The translations under genes and the position numbers were made by a program. 64,000 nucleotides of DNA. Origin: Verrucomicrobiaceae bacterium (GTDB lineage Bacteria > Verrucomicrobiota > Verrucomicrobiia > Verrucomicrobiales > Verrucomicrobiaceae). Every line of letters begins with the position of its first letter. Position 1 is the stretch's first letter. The notes beneath the pieces were generated by a model that saw nothing but the letters and a program-made list of their open reading frames with translations, ran no database searches and was not told the origin of the DNA. Shown piece after piece: positions 1 through 7,507 of this stretch. The stretch spans positions 124,001-188,000 of the forward strand of contig CANIBP010000004.1 of assembly GCA_947466075.1 (NCBI GenBank). Direction: 5' to 3'.

Positions 1-2
1 TG

Positions 3-191
3 GCGGAGACGCATCGCGGGCATGGTATCGGGCGGCGGTTGGTAGAGCGCACGACCGCGCAGCTCGCGGGTGTGCGGTTGTGGAAAGCCACGATCATGGT
101 CTATGCCACGACCGGCAATGCAAAATACTTATGTCGGCATCTCGGCCGGAAGGTTCGCGATGACTTGCAGCCCATGCAGGTCACCCTCTGA
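3..191 (+). CDS. GNAT-family N-acetyltransferase, C-terminal fragment
   Basis: This is the 3' end of a gene that starts before the window; only 62 codons are visible and they end in TGA at 189-191. The fragment begins with a stretch ending in RGHGIGRRLVE, which matches the acetyl-CoA pyrophosphate-binding signature of GNAT acetyltransferases (R/Q-x-x-G-x-G/A). The following segment, with TGNAKYLCRHLGRK, fits the alpha-helix of motif B near the C-terminus. The substrate cannot be told from this piece. The assignment rests on one short motif, so it is tentative. The 63 bases between it and the next gene show no clear signal. Confidence 0.5.
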   Translation, partial: AETHRGHGIGRRLVERTTAQLAGVRLWKATIMVYATTGNAKYLCRHLGRKVRDDLQPMQVTL

Positions 192-254
192 AGCAACTCG
201 AGCCGAAGCCATTTTCAGTCAGCTTCTGCGCCATTCATCCGTTTCTCCTGCCTC

Positions 255-1670
255 ATGCGCCATCCTCTCTGCTACTTCGCCCTGCTCGTCTCAAACCTCT
301 GTGCTGCGGAAAATTTTCCGCCAATGCGCCTGCCTGACCTCTCGCACAAAGGCGCTAACATTCAACGCACCATGCGCCTGCTGGCCGAAAGCACGCCTGA
401 GCATCGCAACAGCGTGCGCATTCTGTTTTACGGCCAGAGCATCACCGCGCAGAACTGGACCAAGCTCGTCGCCGCTGATCTGCGTGCCCGCTTTCCTCAT
501 GCGGACCTCGTCATCGAAAATCGCGCGCTCGGCGGCTTCGCTTCGCAAAACCTCGTGAACTGCGTGGAGTCGGACGTGGTGTCGTTTCAGCCGGACTTGC
601 TCATCTTCCACGTCTTCGGCGCACATGACAAATACGAGGACATCCTGCGCATCGTGCGCCAGCGCACCACGGCGGAGATTTTGCAGCAAAACGATCACCT
701 CAGCGCGAAGGATGACATCGACGAGGACACCGACCCCGCGAAAGCCACGCCCAAACTCTGGAGTGGCTTCATGAACTTCAACTGGCTGCCCAAGCTGTCC
801 GCGAAATACGGCACCGAGTTCTGCGATCAGCGCAGCATCTGGAAGCAATACCTGCGCGACAACGGACTGACGCCGCAGGCCCTGCTGAAGGACGGTGTGC
901 ATCTCAACGAACGAGGCGACTTTCTCATGGCGGAGATCGTGAAGGCGCATCTCCGCTTTGATCCAAAGCTCGGCCCATCGCCTGCTGAGGGCTGGGTGAA
1001 GACGCTGCAAGTCGGCAAAGATGTCGCGTGGAAAGATGGCAAGCTGCGGATCGAGTTCGACGGCACGGGCGTCGAGGTCAGCGTCGGTGACTCACGCGAC
1101 AGCCTGCCGCTCAAGTTTCTCGTAGATGGCAAGAAGCCTTCCGAGTTCCCGGAGCTTTACGCCTTCACCCGCGCGGTGCCGAAACCCGGTGGCGCGTGGC
1201 CCGCCATCGCACCGCTGCACGCGGAGAAGTCGCTGCTCCTAGAGCATTGGTCCATGCAGGTGCATCGTGCCGACGCGGAGGGAAAACGCTTCACCTTTAG
1301 CCTGTGCGGCTCGAAAACCGGCCCCGATGGTGAGGGCAGCAGCGATCAGCGCTTCGTCTCACCATCCGGTCGCGTCGTCATCGAGCCTGCGAACTGGAAC
1401 GTGGCCTACGCGCTCAGCCTCGCGCAGGTGAAGCCCGTGCCGGAGCAGTTCACGGTGAACTGGAGCAGCGTGCCACGCTTCACGGATGGGCTGACCTTCG
1501 CCACGATTCAGCCCAATGACCAACTGCCCGCCCAGCCTGAGCACGACAGCATCGTCACCATCGCGAACGGCCTGCCGCCAGGCAAGCACACGCTGGAGAT
1601 CATCGGCGCTGCCACCGCGCCGATCAAAGCCATCCTAGTCCACACCCCGCTGCCCACGTCCCAGCCGTAA
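255..1670 (+). CDS. Secreted SGNH/GDSL-type hydrolase
   Basis: A 471-residue exported protein with a cleavable-looking signal peptide (residues 1-18). An SGNH hydrolase core follows: block I is G60-Q-S62, with the likely nucleophile Ser62; an NRALGG segment at 89-94 fits block II; D213-G-V-H216 fits block V and supplies the catalytic Asp and His. Residues after about 240 are beta-rich and probably form an accessory domain of unknown role. Family members are esterases or lipases, often removing acyl or acetyl groups from glycans. A second SGNH-like gene lies at 2619, so the pair may deacylate the same substrate. The natural substrate is not indicated by the sequence. Confidence 0.75.
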   Translation: MRHPLCYFALLVSNLCAAENFPPMRLPDLSHKGANIQRTMRLLAESTPEHRNSVRILFYGQSITAQNWTKLVAADLRARFPHADLVIENRALGGFASQNLVNCVESDVVSFQPDLLIFHVFGAHDKYEDILRIVRQRTTAEILQQNDHLSAKDDIDEDTDPAKATPKLWSGFMNFNWLPKLSAKYGTEFCDQRSIWKQYLRDNGLTPQALLKDGVHLNERGDFLMAEIVKAHLRFDPKLGPSPAEGWVKTLQVGKDVAWKDGKLRIEFDGTGVEVSVGDSRDSLPLKFLVDGKKPSEFPELYAFTRAVPKPGGAWPAIAPLHAEKSLLLEHWSMQVHRADAEGKRFTFSLCGSKTGPDGEGSSDQRFVSPSGRVVIEPANWNVAYALSLAQVKPVPEQFTVNWSSVPRFTDGLTFATIQPNDQLPAQPEHDSIVTIANGLPPGKHTLEIIGAATAPIKAILVHTPLPTSQP

Positions 1671-1730
1671 AGCACCGTTTGGCTCCACTGTCAGGCATCG
1701 GCAGCTTCGTTCGTTTCTCACCCCACAACC

Positions 1731-2603
1731 ATGAAACACATCCTCACTCTCCTCGCCCTCACCACCACCCTCGCCCTCGCAGCACCTGCCAAGCCCGCCC
1801 CCGTCATCCTCGGCCCCGCGCTCACCGCTCTCGGCGCAAAGTTTGAAGCCAACTGGCAGTTCAAAGAGCCCGCCTTGATCCTCAAAACGGACGCGTCGCT
1901 CTCCGAAGAGGCGTGGAAGGAAATCACCACGCTCACGCCGCAGCGAGTCTCCGCCGGAGGCAAAGGCATTGATGATGCCGCGTTGATTCGCTTCTCCAAA
2001 CTGCCGCTTGAGCAATTCTCCACCGACGGCTCAACCATTACCGATGAGGGCACCGCCGCCTTCGCGCAGATGAAGCAGCTCATCAAAGTGAGCATCAGCC
2101 ACAACATGCAGCTCAAGACCGTGCCCGGCCTCGCCGCACATCCCACGCTGCAAATCGTGAACATCGGCGGCACCAGTGTGGGCGATGGCGCATTGCCCGG
2201 CCTCGCCAGCATCAAGACCCTGCGCGAACTGAGCCTGCATCATTGCTTAGGCGTCACCGATGCTGGCGTGGTCGCCCTGGCAAAACATCCCGCGCTGGAA
2301 AAGCTCACCCTCGATCCGCAGTTCCGCCCCATCATCACCGATGCCGCCATCGCGCCGCTCGCGACGATCCCCAATCTGAAAGACCTCTCGATCAACGAAA
2401 CCGTGCTCAGCTACGCAGGCGTGAGCCAGCTCAAAGCCGCGAAATCCCTGACCAAGCTCACCCTTCAAAAGAACGGCATTCCCACCGCCGAAGTGGACAA
2501 GCTCAAGGCCGAGCTGCCCAAGGTCGAGATCAAATACGAGCCCGCCGAAGCTACTTCCATAGCGAAGTGGACAGCCGCAAAGGAGAAGGCCGCGAAACAC
2601 TAA
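1731..2603 (+). CDS. Secreted leucine-rich-repeat protein
   Basis: A 290-residue protein with an N-terminal signal peptide (about residues 1-18, ending in ALAAPA). The body is a run of imperfect leucine-rich repeats of the kind L-x-x-L-x-(L/I)-x-x-(T/N)-x-(I/V)-T-D-x-G, clearest between residues 95 and 240 (segments such as LRELSLHHC and VTDAGVVALAK). Such repeats form curved solenoids used for protein binding; no catalytic motif is visible. It sits between two SGNH hydrolase genes and ends 15 bases before the next start, so co-transcription is likely. Function unknown. Confidence 0.7.
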   Translation: MKHILTLLALTTTLALAAPAKPAPVILGPALTALGAKFEANWQFKEPALILKTDASLSEEAWKEITTLTPQRVSAGGKGIDDAALIRFSKLPLEQFSTDGSTITDEGTAAFAQMKQLIKVSISHNMQLKTVPGLAAHPTLQIVNIGGTSVGDGALPGLASIKTLRELSLHHCLGVTDAGVVALAKHPALEKLTLDPQFRPIITDAAIAPLATIPNLKDLSINETVLSYAGVSQLKAAKSLTKLTLQKNGIPTAEVDKLKAELPKVEIKYEPAEATSIAKWTAAKEKAAKH

Positions 2604-2618
2604 GACTCGTCCAAAGCG

Positions 2619-3563
2619 ATGAAAAGCATCTATCTCGTCAGCCTGTTCACGCTCATCTTCAGTGTCCTCGCCTTTGCCGAGGATACGCCCATCATCCTGC
2701 TCTTCGCAGGCAGCAGCAGCACCTATTTTAACGACATGCCGCGCGAGGTAGCGAAGGTCGTCGATGGCAAAATGGCTAATCACGTCGGCACGGCGGTGCT
2801 TCCTGAAATCGTCGGCCGCAGCGGCAGCGACATCCGCGTTTACATGGAGCCAGGCTTCAACAAATACGAATACGGTGTGAAGCCGGGGCAGTCGTTCCTC
2901 GACAAGATTCGCGAAGAAAAGCCGCCTTTCGTCGTGCTGCAAACGGTGTGCCGCTTCATCATGGGCGATGATGATCCGACGGGCACTGGCAACGCACACG
3001 CCGATGCGGTGAAGAAGTATTGTGAAGCCATCCGCGCGGTGGGCGGCGAGCCGGTCTTTAACGAAATGGGCTGGGGCAAAACGGAACGCGAGGCGGAAGG
3101 CCGCCAGCGTCTCTTCGACCTCGCGGTGAAGAACAGGATTCGCCTCTTCGTGCCCTGCTCGACGGCGTGGGCGCGTGTCTATCACCAGCGGCCTGACCTT
3201 GCGCTGCAACATCCGAAAGACAGCTCGCATCCTGGCGACGCGGGCCACTTCCTGAACCTCGCATGCTTCTACGCCGTGCTCGCGCAGCAGAATCCTGTCG
3301 GCAAGCTGCCGCGCACGTTTCCGGTCTGGCCACATGGTTTGCCAAAGGCACAAACCGATGCCGAGAAAAGCGTTGAGGCCGACAAGATGGCGAAGTTCAA
3401 ACCCGACATGTATCAGGCGAAGATGCCGAGGTGGATGCATCGCGGAATGGCCGAACAACTCACCGCCACGCTTGATGAAGCGACGGCGAGTTATCTCGAA
3501 TCAGTCGCGTGGGAGGTATCGCAGGACATGAAGGGCAAACTCAATGCGGCCATCAAGCCATGA
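2619..3563 (+). CDS. Secreted SGNH-like hydrolase
   Basis: A 314-residue protein with a signal peptide (residues 1-20, ending LAFAED). FAGSSSTYF at 29-37 resembles block I of SGNH hydrolases in the G-x-S form, and D201-x-x-H204 followed by [14 protein letters not shown] resembles block V, giving a plausible catalytic Asp and His. Overall resemblance to the first SGNH protein (255-1670) is low, so they are probably not recent duplicates. The stop codon overlaps the region just before the permease gene, whose ATG lies 4 bases downstream, so translation may be coupled. Substrate unknown; an acyl ester on a sugar would fit the acid-sugar genes downstream. Confidence 0.65.
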   Translation: MKSIYLVSLFTLIFSVLAFAEDTPIILLFAGSSSTYFNDMPREVAKVVDGKMANHVGTAVLPEIVGRSGSDIRVYMEPGFNKYEYGVKPGQSFLDKIREEKPPFVVLQTVCRFIMGDDDPTGTGNAHADAVKKYCEAIRAVGGEPVFNEMGWGKTEREAEGRQRLFDLAVKNRIRLFVPCSTAWARVYHQRPDLALQHPKDSSHPGDAGHFLNLACFYAVLAQQNPVGKLPRTFPVWPHGLPKAQTDAEKSVEADKMAKFKPDMYQAKMPRWMHRGMAEQLTATLDEATASYLESVAWEVSQDMKGKLNAAIKP

Positions 3564-3567
3564 CCTG

Positions 3568-4554
3568 ATGAACCTCCCCATCAAACAAACCATCGACCGC
3601 ATCCCCGGCGGCATGATGCTGGTGCCATTGTTGCTCGGAGCGCTCATCGCCAATCTCGCGCCGGGCACGCCGAAGTTCTTTGGTTCGTTCACTGGCGCGT
3701 TGTTTGGCGGTGCATTGCCGATCCTCGCGGTCTTTTATGTTTGCATGGGTTCCACAATCACCTTCAGCGCGGCACCTTACATCCTGCGCAAGGGCGGCGT
3801 GCTGCTCGGGACGAAGATTCTCTGCGGGGTGCTCGTGGGAATCATCGCTGGTCACTGGTTCGGCGAATTGCCGGTGGCAGGAGGTGTGTTTGCGGGCTTG
3901 TCCACGCTCGCACTCGTCGCGGCGATGAATGACACCAACGGCGGACTCTACATGGCTTTGATGACGCAATATGGGCGTCCACAAGATGCAGCGGCCTATT
4001 CGGTGATGTGTCTGGAAAGCGGACCTTTTCTCACGATGCTCACGCTGGGTGTGGCTGGCCTATCGACCTTTCCTTGGCCGGTGATGCTGGGAGCGATACT
4101 GCCGCTGCTCATCGGCATGGTCTTGGGCAATCTCGATCCGGCCATGCGCGAGTTCCTTGGCAGTGGTGCGAAGGTCATGATTCCGTTCTTTGCCTTCGCT
4201 TTGGGAACAACCTTGGATCTCAGCAACGTCTGGCACACGGGCTTGCTCGGACTGGGTCTCGGCCTTTTTGTCACCTTCGTCAGTGGCAGCCTGCTCTTCA
4301 TCGCAGACCGACTCAGCGGTGGCAATGGTGTGGCGGGCCTCGCTGCTTCTTCCACGGCTGGAAACGCCGCCGCCGTACCAGCACTCGTCGCTTCGGTGAA
4401 TCCAGCCTATGCAGCGGCTGCGGCACAGGCCACTTTGCTTGTCTCCGCGAGCGTCGTGGTCACAGCCATGGCCACACCTTTGCTCACCGCTTGGTGGGCA
4501 GGGCGTGTGATTGACCCCCCTGCCGATCCACCCTCCTTAAACTCGCGCAAATGA
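3568..4554 (+). CDS. 2-keto-3-deoxygluconate permease-type transporter (KdgT family)
   Basis: A 328-residue integral membrane protein with about ten hydrophobic segments. The N-terminus ([17 protein letters not shown]) and the glycine-rich [16 protein letters not shown] region are typical of the KDGT family, which imports 2-keto-3-deoxygluconate and related acid sugars by proton symport. I chose ATG 3568, which follows the upstream stop by 4 bases; an in-frame ATG at 3544 would overlap that gene. Its stop overlaps the next start (ATGA). The neighbours (SDR, PdxA-type dehydrogenase, DUF1537 kinase) suggest the cargo is a C4 acid sugar such as threonate or erythronate rather than KDG. That substrate is inference from context. 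Confidence 0.85.
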   Translation: MNLPIKQTIDRIPGGMMLVPLLLGALIANLAPGTPKFFGSFTGALFGGALPILAVFYVCMGSTITFSAAPYILRKGGVLLGTKILCGVLVGIIAGHWFGELPVAGGVFAGLSTLALVAAMNDTNGGLYMALMTQYGRPQDAAAYSVMCLESGPFLTMLTLGVAGLSTFPWPVMLGAILPLLIGMVLGNLDPAMREFLGSGAKVMIPFFAFALGTTLDLSNVWHTGLLGLGLGLFVTFVSGSLLFIADRLSGGNGVAGLAASSTAGNAAAVPALVASVNPAYAAAAAQATLLVSASVVVTAMATPLLTAWWAGRVIDPPADPPSLNSRK

Positions 4555-5447
4555 ATCTCCTCATCACTGGCGGTCTCGGTGGCATGGGTAGCGAACTCGT
4601 TCAGGCGCTCGCCGCCGATTCTCATGCCCGCGTCATCAGCGTCAGCCGTCGCGCCTTGCCGGTTGATCGTCATTTACCATCGAATGTGATGCATGAATCC
4701 GGTCCCGTGCTCGATGAGGCATTTCTCCATGACGTAATGCACAGACACGCCATCACGCACGTCATCCACGCGGCTGGCGCACGCACCCGTGAGTGCGAGA
4801 GTCGCCCGGAAATCGCGTTTGAGGCAAACGTGCTCGCCACGGATCGCGTCCTGTGCGCCGCCAGCACCGCAGGCACCGTGAGGCGATTCATTCATCTCAG
4901 CTCGGCCGCCGTCTATGGTGGCAAAGAGCACGCCATCACAGAAAACGAGCCGCTTTCTCCCGTCGGCTACTACGCCATCACCAAGGCAGCCTCTGAACTG
5001 GCCGTGCGTTACCGCCTGAGCGGAACATCCATGCAGGCCGTGATCCTTCGTCCCGGCTTCATCATTGGGAAACAAACCTCCGGCTCGCTGAGCGACTTTC
5101 TTCGGCTCGCCGCGCAGGGTCAAAACGCCACGCTGCACCATCCCGACCACTTTCATCTGCATTGGGCACCTGATCTCGCTCGCGCCATCATCCACCTGCT
5201 GCACGCGAACTTGCCCGACCAAGTCAACGTCTATCACCCGCCGGGACGCGACTGCTCGCTGCACGAGCTTGCTCACCTCATGCCAGAGCAACGAAAAGCC
5301 ATCCAGGCTCATCACAACACGACTCTCCCACAACGTCTCGACGGATCCAAATATCGCCGCGAGCTTCCAACATTCGAACTCACCGGTTGGCCCGAGATCA
5401 TGTACCAACTCCAAAACTCCACCCATCCAACACTCCCCTCTCTTTGA
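4551..5447 (+). CDS. NAD-dependent epimerase/dehydratase family protein (extended SDR), possible acid-sugar dehydrogenase
   Basis: A 298-residue cytoplasmic extended short-chain dehydrogenase. The nucleotide-binding signature TGGLGGMG lies at residues 6-13, and the catalytic S-Y-x-x-x-K set is Ser117/118, Tyr141 and Lys145 (SSAAVYGG, then YYAITK). It overlaps kdgT by ATGA and its stop overlaps the next start by one base (TGATG), so it belongs to a four-gene translationally coupled unit. Extended SDRs of this type in DUF1537/PdxA2 loci act as D-erythronate dehydrogenase (DenD), oxidising C2 or C3 before phosphorylation. Whether this one does the same is an inference from the neighbours; a sugar-nucleotide epimerase role is less likely here. 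Confidence 0.7.
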   Translation: MNLLITGGLGGMGSELVQALAADSHARVISVSRRALPVDRHLPSNVMHESGPVLDEAFLHDVMHRHAITHVIHAAGARTRECESRPEIAFEANVLATDRVLCAASTAGTVRRFIHLSSAAVYGGKEHAITENEPLSPVGYYAITKAASELAVRYRLSGTSMQAVILRPGFIIGKQTSGSLSDFLRLAAQGQNATLHHPDHFHLHWAPDLARAIIHLLHANLPDQVNVYHPPGRDCSLHELAHLMPEQRKAIQAHHNTTLPQRLDGSKYRRELPTFELTGWPEIMYQLQNSTHPTLPSL

Positions 5448-6445
5448 TGTCCAAACCACTCATCGCCGTCACTATGGGTGACCCCGCTGGCATCGGCCCA
5501 GAAATCTGCCTGCATCTGCTGAACAACGCTGAGATGCGGGAGGTGTGCGTGCCGATCATCTTTGGTGATGCCGACGTGCTGCGCCAAGTTGCCGAAAAAC
5601 TCGCGCTGCCATTCACCGCGCCGATTTTGACGGCGGCTGAATGGAAGAGCCAATGCCGCGAAATGAACACACCTGCCGTGCTCGATTTGCAGTGCATCGG
5701 CGCGGATGATTTCACGCCTGGAAAGGTGGATGCGCATTGTGGCAATGCAGCCTTTCGTTACGTTATCGCCAGCATTGAGGCAGGACTCACCGGTGAGGTT
5801 GATGCTGTCTCCACTGCGCCGCTCAACAAAGAAGCCATGCATGCCGCCGGACACAAGTTCCCGGGCCACACCGAGATCTTTGCTCAGCGCATGCAGGCGG
5901 ATCGCTCCTGCATGATGCTCACGTCGGATGAACTCACGTGCAGCTTTGTCACGGTGCATGTCGGTCTTTGTGACGTGCCTGGTTTGATCAATGTTCAGCG
6001 CGTGGTGGATGTCATAGAGCTAACAACCGATGCCATGCGTCGAATCCGTGAACGCGAGCCGAAGATCGTCGTTTGCGGCCTGAATCCTCATGCGGGCGAG
6101 AACGGCCTTTTTGGTCAGCGAGAGGAGGAACGCTTCATCATTCCTGCCATCGAAGCCGCACGTGCCTCAGGCATCAACATCGAAGGACCGCTGCCCCCGG
6201 ACACCGCTTTCCTCGCGTGGCGGCGCAAGCAAACCGACGCATTCATCTGCATGTATCATGATCAGGGCCACATTCCGCTGAAGGCGCTCGCCTTTGACTC
6301 CGCTATCAATACCACGCTCGGTCTGCCCGTCATCCGCACCAGCGTCGATCACGGCACCGCCTTTGACATCGCCTGGCAGGGCAAGGCCAACCCCAACAGT
6401 CTCTTTGAAGCCGTGCGATTGGCGGCGAAGATGTCCGCGAAATGA
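5447..6445 (+). CDS. PdxA-family 4-phospho-acid dehydrogenase (PdxA2-like)
   Basis: A 332-residue NAD-dependent dehydrogenase of the PdxA family. It begins with the family signature TMGDPAGIGPE (residues 9-19). The three metal-binding histidines are visible as His171 (HVGL), His215 (NPHAG) and His271 (YHDQGH). PdxA itself oxidises 4-phosphohydroxy-L-threonine in pyridoxal-phosphate synthesis, but paralogues called PdxA2 oxidise and decarboxylate D-threonate or D-erythronate 4-phosphate to dihydroxyacetone phosphate. The next gene is the DUF1537 kinase that would make such a phosphate, which favours the catabolic role. Start chosen at ATG 5447, giving a one-base overlap with the SDR; a longer reading from 5387 would run back into it. 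Confidence 0.85.
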   Translation: MSKPLIAVTMGDPAGIGPEICLHLLNNAEMREVCVPIIFGDADVLRQVAEKLALPFTAPILTAAEWKSQCREMNTPAVLDLQCIGADDFTPGKVDAHCGNAAFRYVIASIEAGLTGEVDAVSTAPLNKEAMHAAGHKFPGHTEIFAQRMQADRSCMMLTSDELTCSFVTVHVGLCDVPGLINVQRVVDVIELTTDAMRRIREREPKIVVCGLNPHAGENGLFGQREEERFIIPAIEAARASGINIEGPLPPDTAFLAWRRKQTDAFICMYHDQGHIPLKALAFDSAINTTLGLPVIRTSVDHGTAFDIAWQGKANPNSLFEAVRLAAKMSAK

Positions 6446-7479
6446 TCGCCATCATTGCCGACGACTTCTCCGGTGCCGCTGAACTTGCGGGCATCGCAGC
6501 GGCTCGTGGTTTCAAGGCGCAGGTTCAGACTCAATTTGATCCGGCGAGTGATGCGGAGGTCATCGCTGTGGACACGGACACGCGTTTGAAGTCCGAAAGC
6601 GAAGCCGTGCAAGTCGTCGGCGTAGTCATTCGGCAGATCCTCGCTGCCAAGCCCACATGGATCTACAAAAAGACCGACTCAGTGCTGCGCGGTCACGTTC
6701 GCGCCGAGATCGAGGCCATCCTCGATACCACAGGCCAGCGCGAGTGCCTCTTCATCCCCGCGAACCCTTCCAAAGGTCGCTTCATCGATGGCGGACGCTA
6801 TTTCGTAAACGGCGTGCCGCTGAATGAGACCGTCTTCGCGCACGATCCCGATTATCCATGTAACACCGCTTTCGTGCGCGAGTTGATCGGCGAATCTGAG
6901 AGGATTCGAGTGCCGAATGCAGTCACCATGGATGATCTGATCCATCCCATCGATGCCGGGACACTCGCCGCAGGTGCGGTCGATTATTTTGCCCGTAGCA
7001 TTGCCTTTCTAGGCGGTGGACATCGTGAAGTCACAAGTTATCCGACACAGGCTAAAACTCCCATGCTACTGCTCTGCGGCAGTCTCGCTGCGTGGGACAG
7101 CGGTCGTGCTGACGAGATGAAAACTCGCGGATTCGTTGTGCACACCCTCGACCAACCCATCTCGCCCTCGATCTGGCAGCAAACACAGAAACTCATGCTC
7201 GCCATCGGTCATCCACAAAGCGCGGAAGCAGCCGCATTGACCGAAACGCTCATCAAAATGGCGCTTCCTCTCATCGCAGCGCAAAACGAACTCCGTATCG
7301 GCCTCGAAGGCGGTGCCACGGCGATGGCATTCATTCGGCGCATGGGCTGGACACGCTTCGAGGTCATCCCAGAGGGCCACACTGGCGTTGGCACCCTGCT
7401 CCCGCCGGGTGGGCCCATTTTGTGCGTGAAGCCGGGCAGCTACCCGTGGCCAGAAGGTTGTTTTGAATGTCAGGATTGA
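6442..7479 (+). CDS. Four-carbon acid sugar kinase family protein (DUF1537)
   Basis: A 345-residue ATP-dependent kinase of the DUF1537 family, which phosphorylates C4 acid sugars such as threonate, erythronate or their 2-keto/3-keto derivatives. The N-terminal DDFSGA (residues 7-12) is the family's DDxTGA substrate motif. KKTDSVLRGH (about 76-85) and the GRYFVNGVPLNETVFAHDP region match its N-domain core. The C-terminal nucleotide-binding domain keeps EGGATA and a KPGS segment. At 345 residues it is clearly shorter than the usual roughly 400-430, mostly because of a compact C-terminal domain. It overlaps pdxA by ATGA, so the two should be made in step. Confidence 0.85.
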   Translation: MIAIIADDFSGAAELAGIAAARGFKAQVQTQFDPASDAEVIAVDTDTRLKSESEAVQVVGVVIRQILAAKPTWIYKKTDSVLRGHVRAEIEAILDTTGQRECLFIPANPSKGRFIDGGRYFVNGVPLNETVFAHDPDYPCNTAFVRELIGESERIRVPNAVTMDDLIHPIDAGTLAAGAVDYFARSIAFLGGGHREVTSYPTQAKTPMLLLCGSLAAWDSGRADEMKTRGFVVHTLDQPISPSIWQQTQKLMLAIGHPQSAEAAALTETLIKMALPLIAAQNELRIGLEGGATAMAFIRRMGWTRFEVIPEGHTGVGTLLPPGGPILCVKPGSYPWPEGCFECQD

Positions 7480-7507
7480 GCCCGCCGCCACGTCACTGAT
7501 ACAGCGC

